19,388 nucleotides of DNA from an uncultured Succinatimonas sp. (GTDB lineage: Bacteria; Pseudomonadota; Gammaproteobacteria; Enterobacterales; Succinivibrionaceae), in contig NZ_CAJKVK010000034.1 in NCBI RefSeq assembly GCF_905203285.1, forward strand, positions 1 to 19,388, written 5' to 3'. Positions 13,152-19,388 of this stretch are shown piece by piece. A program made the position numbers and the translations under genes. Position 1 is the stretch's first letter; each line of letters begins with the position of its first letter. The notes under the pieces are model-generated. The model had not been told where the DNA came from, ran no database searches, and was given only the letters and a program-made list of their open reading frames with translations.

Positions 13152-15022
13152 GAATCCGCCTTCATTTCCAACTCTTCCCAACGGGCATATAAAGCATCAA
13201 GCTGCTCCTGCAAAGCTGAACGTTCAAGAGTAAGCTCTTTTGCTTTCACGCCGCCGTCAGAGTAAATTGCCGGATCGGCAATCTTTGCATCCACTGCAGC
13301 AATTTTACTTTCAATATCTTCTACTTTTTGCGGCAAATCTTTCAATTCAAAAGACTCACTGTAGGTAAGCCCCGCCTTTTTAGGTTTGTCTTTCTTCTCT
13401 TTATTTTTAGGATCTGTTGTCGTAGTTTTCTCTTCAGCCTTACTGTTTTTACCGGTTCTTTCATAATAAGCGACCACGTCAGACCAGCCGCCTACAATCG
13501 GCTCTATATGACCGCTGCCGTCAAAGACCCAGGTTTCGGTCGCGACCTTGTCAATAAATTTGCGATCATGACTTATCACCATGACCGTTCCCGGAAAATT
13601 ATCAACAAGTTCTTCTAAAAGTTCCAAAGTTTCAAGATCAAGATCGTTAGTCGGCTCATCCATAATCAGAACATTGCAGGGACGGGCAAAAATTCTGGCG
13701 AGCATCAAACGGTTTTTCTCTCCGCCTGAAAGAACCGAAACCGGAGAACGGGAACGACGAGCCGTAAACAAAAAGTTTTTAAGATAAGAAAGAACATGAG
13801 TAGTTTTTCCGTTTATTACCACATCTTTACGCTCTTCAGCGACATTATCGGCAACGGTTTTATTTTCAATAAGCTGCTCATGATATTGATCAAAATACTG
13901 CGCAATAACATTGGCACCGACACGTACTTTACCGTGAGTCTGGTGTAACAGGCCCAAAAGGACTTTAATTAAAGTGGTTTTGCCCGCGCCGTTAGGTCCG
14001 ACAATTCCGATGCGATCTTTACGCATTACGGTGGCGCTGAAATTGTCTATGACTTTTTTGCCGTCAAACTCCACCGTCACATCATGCAGTTCATATACGA
14101 TATTGCCCGATCTGTCGGCTTCCGATACCTGCATAATGACGTTGCCTTGACGATCGCGGCGGTTTTTTCTTTCCTCACGCATCTGTTCAAGATTACGAAC
14201 CCGACCTTCATTTCTGGCAAGACGCGCTTTTACGCCGCGGCGGATCCAAGCTTCTTCTTCAGATAAAATTCTGTCAAACTCTTTGCGCTCTAAAGACTCC
14301 ATTCTAAGTCTTTCATCGCGAAGCCTTATATAAGCCTCAAAGGATCCCGGATAAGAATAAAGCTTGCCTCTATCAAGCTCGACAATACGGGTAGCGCAAT
14401 GATCGGCAAAAGTTCTGTCGTGAGTAATAAAAATTAAGGCGCCTTTAAAATCATTAAGCCAGGTTTCAAGCCACTCAATGGTTTCAATATCAAGATGGTT
14501 TGTAGGCTCGTCTAAAAGCAGCACGTCAGGCTCACAGGATAAAGCCGCGGCAAGTGCCACTTTACGCCGCCAGCCTCCTGACAAAGACTTAAGCGGCGTC
14601 TCGGGGTCGATTTCCATCTTATTTAAAATCTTGCGGATGATACCGTCTTTTTTCCATCCGTCATGACTTTCAATAAAAGCGGCAAGCGACGCCTGCTCTT
14701 GTTCATCCTCACTTAAAAAAAAGCGTGCAAGACTTGTACCTACTATCGGTAAGCCCTTAGCTGCCATCGTGTAAGCAGTGCCTTCAGTATTTTGCGGAGG
14801 ATCTTGCTCAAGACGCGCAATATTAAGCCCCTGCTTTATGATAAGCCTGCCGTCATCTAAGGCATTTTGACCGGCAAAAACCTTCAATAATGTCGATTTT
14901 CCGGTACCGTTGCGGCCTAAAAGACATATTTTTTCGCCTTCTTCCAAGGCAAAATCAGCTTTATCGAGCAATAAATCATCGCCGTAGGCAAGTTTTGCCT
15001 CAAGTAAAGAAATTAAAGCCAT
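13148..15022 (-). CDS. uup: ABC-F ATPase Uup
   Basis: Cytosolic ABC-F protein with two ATPase cassettes and no membrane domain; Uup is linked to ribosome function and to suppression of transposon precise excision. The 624 residues compare with 635 in E. coli. Cassette 1 has Walker A GRNGTGKS (36-43), the signature LSGG (147-150) and Walker B LLLDEP (168-173). The arginine-rich interdomain linker follows at about 235-300. Cassette 2 has GPNGAGKT (342-349), LSGG (431-434) and MDEP (454-457). A Lys-rich hinge (about 525-550) leads to the C-terminal coiled coil (560-620) that identifies Uup. The upstream gene's stop TAA shares its last A with the ATG (TAATG), with AAGGA 6 nt before. rlmKL-uup adjacency is also present in E. 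coli. Confidence 0.94.
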   Translation of the reverse strand: MALISLLEAKLAYGDDLLLDKADFALEEGEKICLLGRNGTGKSTLLKVFAGQNALDDGRLIIKQGLNIARLEQDPPQNTEGTAYTMAAKGLPIVGTSLARFFLSEDEQEQASLAAFIESHDGWKKDGIIRKILNKMEIDPETPLKSLSGGWRRKVALAAALSCEPDVLLLDEPTNHLDIETIEWLETWLNDFKGALIFITHDRTFADHCATRIVELDRGKLYSYPGSFEAYIRLRDERLRMESLERKEFDRILSEEEAWIRRGVKARLARNEGRVRNLEQMREERKNRRDRQGNVIMQVSEADRSGNIVYELHDVTVEFDGKKVIDNFSATVMRKDRIGIVGPNGAGKTTLIKVLLGLLHQTHGKVRVGANVIAQYFDQYHEQLIENKTVADNVAEERKDVVINGKTTHVLSYLKNFLFTARRSRSPVSVLSGGEKNRLMLARIFARPCNVLIMDEPTNDLDLETLELLEELVDNFPGTVMVISHDRKFIDKVATETWVFDGSGHIEPIVGGWSDVVAYYERTGKNSKAEEKTTTTDPKNKEKKDKPKKAGLTYSESFELKDLPQKVEDIESKIAAVDAKIADPAIYSDGGVKAKELTLERSALQEQLDALYARWEELEMKADS

Positions 15023-16251
15023 TACAGATCCTTAATTCCTTCAGGGCCCCACACGCGTCCGCGAACTTGCGCTTTTTCTTTACTAAAACGCGGTGCCTTG
15101 CAGCCATTTCTATCCCGGCTAAACTTTCCGTCGCGCGCTGAAAAATCGGAAAAACGCTCTTTATTGCCGAATTTGCCGCTTTGATAAGATCCGCGGCGAT
15201 CATTGGCTGCATCTTCTTTTAACTCGCGGCTCTTTTTATAGCTAAAGCGATTTTCCTTATCACTTAAAGTCTTAGACCAACGCGGAACATTGGTTACGGT
15301 AACAAGAGGAGTAACTTCGCCTTTGCAGTCTGCTTTAGTAAAAGAAAGCATAAAACAGCTGTGACTGTTTTTGCTGCGCATAAAGTCACGCGGGATCGTG
15401 AATTTAGTGATATCTTTGACCGTAAATCCATAATCCTTGATATTTTCATCAAGCTTGAAGTTACGGCGATTAGTACAGAAAATCACTTTTCCGCCGTCTT
15501 TTAAGTGACGGGTAAGGTTAGCAAGCAGCATCAAATGATCGCGCTGCACGTCAAAAGTTTTTGACATGCGCTTTGAATTTGAAAAGGTCGGTGGATCGAT
15601 ATAGATTAAATCAAAACTTTCATTATGATCGGAAGAAAGCCATGCAAGACAATCCGCCTGAATGAAGTCATGTCCTTTAAGACTTAAATTATTAAGCTTA
15701 AAGTTATCCATACCCCAATCAAGATAAGTTCTGCTCATATCAACGGTAACCGTACGGGATGCACCACCTAAAGCCGCCATCACCGACGCACTTGCAGTAT
15801 ACGCAAACAAATTCAAAAAAGACTTATCTTTTGCTTCTTTCCTAATTAATGCACGAATAGGACGGGCATCCAGAAATAAACCGGTGTCAAGATAATCTTC
15901 AAGATTTACTTTAAAGCGCGCATCCTTTTCATAAACTTCAAAGAAGTTATTGGTTTTAACTTCGCTCTTTTCGTATTGCTGAGTGCCTTTTTGCTTTTCA
16001 CGGCTTTTTAAAATAACGTGATTGCCGGGAACTCCCGTAACTCTTATAACCGCACTTATCATGTCAAGTACGCGGCGACGGGCTATTTGTACCGAAACAC
16101 TTGATGGAGCAGCATACTCCTGTACCACGTAATTATCGCCGTAACAATCTATTGCCGCCTGATAATCAGGCAAATCGGCATCATAAACACGATAAGCGTT
16201 GGTTTCTTCGTTTTGCGCCCACTTCTTTATAAACTTAATATTTTTAGTCAA
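15022..16251 (-). CDS. rlmK: RlmK domain: 23S rRNA m7G2069 methyltransferase, separated from RlmL by a -1 frame change
   Basis: Equivalent to the C-terminal half of E. coli RlmKL, which methylates G2069 of 23S rRNA at N7. The SAM-binding region FLNLFAYTASASV (145-157), VDMSRTYLDW and DPPTFSNSKRM (219-229) are typical. The only initiation codon in this frame is TTG 16251, which overlaps the rlmL stop as TTGA and has no ribosome binding site. The frame is open upstream to 16314 and encodes SAEPAADFANR just before the TTG, resembling the linker AEDYTNR of the E. coli fusion, so translation probably does not begin at the TTG. After the catalytic core ends near residue 304, about 105 extra residues follow, rich in Lys, Arg, Ser, Gly and Phe and likely disordered. 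Confidence 0.88.
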   Translation of the reverse strand: MTKNIKFIKKWAQNEETNAYRVYDADLPDYQAAIDCYGDNYVVQEYAAPSSVSVQIARRRVLDMISAVIRVTGVPGNHVILKSREKQKGTQQYEKSEVKTNNFFEVYEKDARFKVNLEDYLDTGLFLDARPIRALIRKEAKDKSFLNLFAYTASASVMAALGGASRTVTVDMSRTYLDWGMDNFKLNNLSLKGHDFIQADCLAWLSSDHNESFDLIYIDPPTFSNSKRMSKTFDVQRDHLMLLANLTRHLKDGGKVIFCTNRRNFKLDENIKDYGFTVKDITKFTIPRDFMRSKNSHSCFMLSFTKADCKGEVTPLVTVTNVPRWSKTLSDKENRFSYKKSRELKEDAANDRRGSYQSGKFGNKERFSDFSARDGKFSRDRNGCKAPRFSKEKAQVRGRVWGPEGIKDL

Positions 16252-16314
16252 ACGATTGGCAAAATCGGCTGCAGGCTCTGCGGATTTAAATTCTTCAACT
16301 TCTTTTGAGTTTCT
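16248..16314 (-). other. Frame overlap between rlmL and rlmK with a phased U UUA AAU slippery heptamer
   Basis: The rlmK frame is -1 relative to rlmL and is open from 16314, just after a TGA at 16317-16315, down to and beyond the rlmL stop (16250-16248). Within this 67-nt overlap, TTTAAAT at 16290-16284 is phased exactly as X XXY YYZ in the rlmL frame: T, TTA at 16289-16287, AAT at 16286-16284. A slip there would join RlmL residue 397 to SAEPAADFANRL and give a fused protein of about 817 residues. A weaker A AAG tetramer lies at 16305-16302. Downstream structure is slight: GCAG-AGC-CTGC directly after the heptamer. A one-base deletion in the A run of CAAAAG (16307-16302), or an assembly error there, would explain the frames equally well. 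Confidence 0.6.
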
Positions 16315-17474
16315 TCATTTGCCTGATTAATTGTAAAAACTCTCAGCTGACACTGCAAAGCACCGTTATAAAGCTTATACACTTTATCAGGATGCAAACG
16401 GATACATGACAGCAAATCATTGGAACTTGAAATTACCGCAGCGGTTGAACCTTTGAAATTATCCTTAAGCTTCTGACCTAAATCTCCATATAAAGCGATA
16501 AGCTCATTAAAATTTCCCATTCTCTCGCCATACGGCGGATTAGTAACTACGGTTACGGGCAAATTATTGTCAAAAGGATTATATAAAGAGCTTAAAGGAC
16601 AGGCTTTAGTTTCAATAATCTCGGAAAAACCTGCTTTATAAGCGTTGGACGCAGCAATATCAACTATATTGGAATCAGCGTCAAAACCTATTATTTTTGT
16701 TCCTTTTTCCTTAGCTTCCTTAAGTCCGCGACTTGAACGCAATGTTGCCTCGGCCAAAAGCGCCTGCCATTTGTCTTTATCAAAGATTTTAAGTTTAAAA
16801 AAGCCAAAATGAGAACGTCTTAAACCGGGCGCTGTATCAGTAGCAATAGCGGCTGCTTCAAGTAAGAGAGTACCGGAGCCGCACATGGGATCTAAAAAGT
16901 TTTGCCCTGCATATCCCGAGCGTACCACCATCGCCGCAGCTAAATTTTCTTTTAAAGGAGCAATACCAGTGTTACGGTGATATTCGCGTTTTAATAAAGC
17001 AAGACCTGAAATATCTATTCCGATAAAAGCCTGGCCCTTACGCTCCAAATGAGCAAAAATTCTGACGTCAGGCTGATGACGATCTACATCAGGACGTTTG
17101 CCGTCGCTTTTTAGCAAACGATCGCAAACAGCGTCCTTTACTTTTAAAGCACCATACTGCGTATTACGGATTGATTCATTAGTTCCGGAAAATTCCACGG
17201 CAATGGTTTCATTGCTTGAAAAATAATTTTCCCACGCAACCCCTGCCGCCCCCATATACAAATCGGTATCGTCGTTACAGTAAAAACTCTGCAGATTCAA
17301 TAAAATGCGTGAAGCAAAACGGCTCCATAGACAAGCCCTCATGCCGTCGGCAAATTCTCCGTCAAAATAGACGCCTGCAACTGTTTCTTTAACATTTTTA
17401 AGATTTAAAGAAGTTAATTCGTTAAATAAAAGACCTTCAAGACCCTTAGGACAAGGAGCAAAAAACTTCAGCAT
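16248..17474 (-). CDS. rlmL: RlmL domain: 23S rRNA m2G2445 methyltransferase with THUMP domain
   Basis: Equivalent to the N-terminal half of E. coli RlmKL, which makes N2-methylguanosine at G2445 of 23S rRNA. The N-terminal ferredoxin-like/THUMP part covers about 1-155, with IRNTQYGALKVKDA matching the E. coli segment. The methyltransferase domain has LDPMCGSGTLLLEA (194-207) and the catalytic TNPPYGER (311-318). The ORF has 408 codons, but the last 15 or so have no counterpart in the fusion: the frame ends in the sequence KNLNPQSLQPILPIV while the -1 frame keeps linker-like sequence. GGAGA stands 4 nt before the ATG, and a perfect extended -10 promoter lies just upstream, so this is the first gene of rlmL-rlmK-uup-rnm. 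Confidence 0.92.
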   Translation of the reverse strand: MLKFFAPCPKGLEGLLFNELTSLNLKNVKETVAGVYFDGEFADGMRACLWSRFASRILLNLQSFYCNDDTDLYMGAAGVAWENYFSSNETIAVEFSGTNESIRNTQYGALKVKDAVCDRLLKSDGKRPDVDRHQPDVRIFAHLERKGQAFIGIDISGLALLKREYHRNTGIAPLKENLAAAMVVRSGYAGQNFLDPMCGSGTLLLEAAAIATDTAPGLRRSHFGFFKLKIFDKDKWQALLAEATLRSSRGLKEAKEKGTKIIGFDADSNIVDIAASNAYKAGFSEIIETKACPLSSLYNPFDNNLPVTVVTNPPYGERMGNFNELIALYGDLGQKLKDNFKGSTAAVISSSNDLLSCIRLHPDKVYKLYNGALQCQLRVFTINQANEETQKKLKNLNPQSLQPILPIV

Positions 17475-17500
17475 AGAATCTCCATAATTTTAGTGGAGCT

Positions 17501-17509
17501 ATTATATCA
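17501..17509 (-). promoter_or_regulatory. Extended -10 promoter of the rlmL-rlmK-uup-rnm operon
   Basis: On the minus strand TGATATAAT (17509-17501) is a perfect extended -10 element (TG-n-TATAAT). No good -35 box is visible, as is allowed for this class. Transcription would start near 17494, giving a leader of about 20 nt. Confidence 0.65.
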
Positions 17510-17558
17510 AGTGCCATGTCGGTATTTTTGCCGAAAAAACTTATATTTTTAACTAAGA

Positions 17559-17576
17559 AGCCCCAATTAAGGGGCT
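17559..17576 (-). terminator. Putative terminator hairpin after the aldehyde dehydrogenase gene
   Basis: AGCCCC (17559-17564) and GGGGCT (17571-17576) form a 6-bp GC-rich stem with an AATTAA loop, 22 bp after the stop codon. On the minus strand the tail is TCTTAGTT, which is only partly U-rich, so termination may be incomplete. Confidence 0.5.
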
Positions 17577-17598
17577 AAAAAACAGAAACAAGTAAAGA

Positions 17599-19083
17599 TT
17601 AATAGAAACCGCTGGGATCTTCTGAAAGATTAATCAAAATATTCTTGCACTGCGTATAGTGATCCAAGATCATCTTATGGGTTTCACGCCCAATACCGGA
17701 CTGCTTATATCCTCCAAAAGGAGATCCTTCCGGGATCTGATTATAAGTATTAACCCACATTCTGCCGGTCTGAATTGAGCGTGCCACGCGTAAAGCACGA
17801 TTAATATCGGTAGTCCAAACCGCACCGCCTAAACCGTAGACACTGTCATTTGCCATAGCAATGACTTCATCTTCAGTCTTAAACTTGATCACTACCGCAA
17901 CCGGACCGAAAATTTCTTCCTGAGCCACCCTGCAAGTATTATTGACATTGGCAAGCAAAGTAGGACGCATGAAAGCACCGTTTTTTAATTTATCGTCAGT
18001 AAGTCTCTCACCTCCGCAAAGAACGGCAGCTCCTTCTTTTTTACCGATTTCAATGTAGCCTAAAATTTTATTCAGCTGCGTTTCGTTAATCTGCGAGCCC
18101 ATTTGGACACCGTCATCCCAAGGAAGTCCCACTTTTATTGAATTAAAGTGTTTAACGAGCTCTGAGACAAATTTATCGTAAATACCTTCCTGCACGAAAA
18201 TACGGGAGCCTGCGCAGCAGACCTGTCCCTGATTAAAGAGAATACCAAGCTGAGCTCCGTCAAGAGCTTGATTAAAACGACAATCATCAAAAATGATATT
18301 GGCTGATTTTCCGCCCAATTCCAAAGTGGACGGAATAAGACGTTTAGCAGCAGCAAGAGCGACATCTCTGCCGATTTCAGTTGATCCGGTAAAGGCAAGC
18401 TTGGCAAAGCCTTCATGTTCAAGCATATAATTACCGGCTTTAGAACCCTTTCCCGTTACTACGTTAAATACTCCAGGAGGGATTACCTCAGAAGTCAGTT
18501 CAGCAAGACGCAAAACTGATAGCGGTGTAGAACTTGAGGGTTTAATAACAGTACAATCACCTGCTGCAAGAACCGGAGCTAACTTCCATGCTGCCATTAA
18601 GAAAGGGAAATTCCAAGGCACGATTTGACCGACAACGCCTATAGGTTCACGTAAAATAATTGATAAAAAGGCATTATCCAAAACTTGTGCCGAACCTTCT
18701 TCTGCAAGAATTACACCGGCAAAATATCTAAAATGAGCTGAAGCGTACGGAATATCTATAACACGAGTTTCACGAAGAGGTTTTCCGTTGTCAGCTGATT
18801 CAATAAGAGCTAATTCTTCTTTATTGGCATCAATAATATCAGCAACTTTATTTAAAATAGCCGCACGCTCTTTGGGAGTAGTTTTTGACCAAGAAATAAA
18901 TGCTTTTTGTGCCGCTTTAACTGCTAAATCAACATCATCTTTCGAGGCATCGGCACAATCTGCTAAAAAATCCCCTGTTGCAGGACAATATGTTTTTATT
19001 ACAGCATTATCAGATGCATCTTTCCATTTTCCGTCTATATACAGGCCATATTTTTCCTTAAGTTTTAACATCGAAGGTAACAT
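17599..19083 (-). CDS. NAD(P)-dependent aldehyde dehydrogenase, AldB-like
   Basis: Oxidises an aldehyde to its acid with NAD(P). All active-site residues of the superfamily are visible (numbering from the GTG three codons before the chosen start): Asn161 in PWNF, Lys184 in IKPS, the general base Glu258 in ELGG, the catalytic Cys292 in GQVCCAGSR, and Glu393 in EEIFGP. It resembles E. coli AldB along its length, including the ending DPSGFY versus KPLGLF, so acetaldehyde or another short aliphatic aldehyde is a likely substrate; this cannot be settled from sequence. ATG 19083 (494 residues) is preferred because AAGGAG lies 8 nt before it; the GTG at 19092 overlaps that ribosome binding site. It stands alone, between the rlm operon and an rRNA operon. 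Confidence 0.9.
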   Translation of the reverse strand: MLPSMLKLKEKYGLYIDGKWKDASDNAVIKTYCPATGDFLADCADASKDDVDLAVKAAQKAFISWSKTTPKERAAILNKVADIIDANKEELALIESADNGKPLRETRVIDIPYASAHFRYFAGVILAEEGSAQVLDNAFLSIILREPIGVVGQIVPWNFPFLMAAWKLAPVLAAGDCTVIKPSSSTPLSVLRLAELTSEVIPPGVFNVVTGKGSKAGNYMLEHEGFAKLAFTGSTEIGRDVALAAAKRLIPSTLELGGKSANIIFDDCRFNQALDGAQLGILFNQGQVCCAGSRIFVQEGIYDKFVSELVKHFNSIKVGLPWDDGVQMGSQINETQLNKILGYIEIGKKEGAAVLCGGERLTDDKLKNGAFMRPTLLANVNNTCRVAQEEIFGPVAVVIKFKTEDEVIAMANDSVYGLGGAVWTTDINRALRVARSIQTGRMWVNTYNQIPEGSPFGGYKQSGIGRETHKMILDHYTQCKNILINLSEDPSGFY

Positions 19084-19183
19084 GACAAACACTCCTTATT
19101 TTGCTTATTTAGTAGTTAACTTAATGCAAAAAATGGAGAAAAAACTTAAAGATGTAAACAATTATCAATTAATCTGCAAATTA

Positions 19184-19199
19184 ATTGAAAATCATCACA
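19184..19199 (-). promoter_or_regulatory. CRP-like site upstream of the aldehyde dehydrogenase gene
   Basis: Read on the minus strand, TGTGA-N6-TCAAT matches eight of the ten conserved bases of the CRP consensus TGTGA-N6-TCACA. It lies about 100 bp before the ATG. E. coli aldB is CRP-activated, which makes the idea reasonable, but no convincing promoter is seen between site and gene and AT-rich DNA gives chance matches. Confidence 0.25.
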
Positions 19200-19242
19200 A
19201 AAAAGTTGGAAAACACAAATAGAAAGGTGAGATTCCGATTAT

Positions 19243-19270
19243 GTGTCAGTTCTGGGTATCAGAACCACAC
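19243..19270. repeat. Imperfect inverted repeat downstream of the rRNA operon
   Basis: GTTCTG (19249-19254) pairs with CAGAAC (19260-19265), and GTGT (19243-19246) with ACAC (19267-19270), separated by a small internal loop. There is no T run on either strand. It could be a protein site or a 3' RNA structure; its role is unknown. The rest of the 19084-19294 gap is AT-rich with no gene that I can support. Confidence 0.35.
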
Positions 19271-19296
19271 TCAAATTAAAGATATATAGAAACGGA

Positions 19297-19326
19297 AAAG
19301 CCGCTATCCATAAGACAGCGGCTCTT
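19297..19326 (-). terminator. rRNA operon terminator
   Basis: On the minus strand AGCCGCT (19323-19317) pairs with AGCGGCT (19305-19299), with two further internal pairs, followed by a TTTT run. It starts about 10 nt after the 3' end of 5S rRNA, the expected place for the end of an rRNA transcript. Confidence 0.8.
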
Positions 19327-19334
19327 GTAAGGAG

Positions 19335-19388
19335 ATGCCCGGCAATGACCTGCTCTCGCGCAAACGTACGTTGCACTACCATCGGCGT
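19335..19388 (-). rRNA. rrf: 5S ribosomal RNA, 3' part, cut by the window edge
   Basis: On the minus strand the sequence begins ACGCCGATGGTAGTG, continues to GCGAGAGCAGGTC and ends in TGCCGGGCAT. This follows the 3' half of E. coli 5S rRNA (GCGCCGATGGTAGTG, GCGAGAGTAGG, TGCCAGGCAT). Only the last 54 nt or so are inside the window; the rest of 5S and presumably 23S and 16S lie beyond the right edge. The 3' end is estimated from the E. coli end. Confidence 0.92.

Noticed and set aside
13152..13181. Upstream ATG for rnm, ten codons earlier
   Set aside because: The extra residues are a frame of uup codons; the ATGA overlap with AAGG at 7 nt points to 13151.
17497..17516. Sigma54-type promoter (TGGCAC) before rlmL
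   Set aside because: The second element TTGC is absent at the required spacing; the extended -10 TGATATAAT explains the region better.
18788..19222. Plus-strand ORF of 144 codons over the start of the aldehyde dehydrogenase gene
   Set aside because: It is antisense to a well-supported gene, has no recognisable domain and no ribosome binding site; its composition is that of a shadow frame.
1..19388. CRISPR arrays, insertion sequences, tRNA genes, prophage or integron remains
   Set aside because: No regularly spaced repeats, transposase-like ORFs, attachment-site duplications or tRNA cloverleaf sequences were found.

Overview
The window reads as a stretch of bacterial chromosome from a moderately AT-rich gammaproteobacterium. 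The proteins resemble Escherichia coli and Vibrio orthologues (RNase D, FadD, SerC, GyrA, RdgC, TrhP, YciO, RNase AM, Uup, RlmL/RlmK), and the sugar transporter is very close to Vibrio vSGLT. Several gene neighbourhoods are typical of the class: fadD-rnd, gyrA-serC, rlmKL-uup. A host-associated fermentative lineage such as Succinivibrionaceae would fit, but that placement is only a guess. I see no prophage, insertion sequence, CRISPR array, tRNA gene or integron; this is core genome.

Layout. Bases 1-1913 hold a sodium/sugar symporter gene with a promoter, a distal GalR/LacI-type operator and a terminator. Bases 1914-2125 have no protein gene but carry promoter-like boxes and a second strong plus-strand terminator, suggesting a small RNA of about 155 nt. 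Bases 2124-9004 are a tightly packed minus-strand operon in the order gyrA, serC, fadD, rnd. Bases 9005-9302 are a divergent control region with a terminator-like hairpin in the gyrA leader and a perfect inverted repeat. Bases 9303-11445 are plus-strand rdgC and trhP, which overlap. Convergent to them is yciO (11564-12187, minus). Bases 12306-17474 are a minus-strand operon with overlapping junctions: rlmL, rlmK, uup, rnm. Bases 17599-19083 are a minus-strand aldehyde dehydrogenase gene. The right edge contains the 3' end of a minus-strand 5S rRNA and the terminator of its rRNA operon.

Themes. Most genes serve nucleic-acid housekeeping: DNA topology (GyrA), recombination control (RdgC), RNA processing (RNase D, RNase AM), tRNA U34 hydroxylation (TrhP), 23S rRNA methylation (RlmL/RlmK) and ribosome-associated ABC-F ATPase activity (Uup). 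The rest are metabolic: sugar uptake, serine synthesis, fatty acid activation and aldehyde oxidation.

The most interesting signal is the rlmL/rlmK junction. In E. coli these are one fused protein. Here the reading frame shifts by -1 in the linker; the -1 frame upstream of the only available start (a TTG with no ribosome binding site) still encodes linker sequence resembling the E. coli fusion. A correctly phased U UUA AAU heptamer lies in the overlap, so programmed frameshifting, a recent indel and an assembly error are the competing explanations. Other points are the small-RNA candidate, an acidic insertion in the GyrA C-terminal domain, Ala/Glu at the two main quinolone positions of GyrA, and a possible gyrA leader attenuator.
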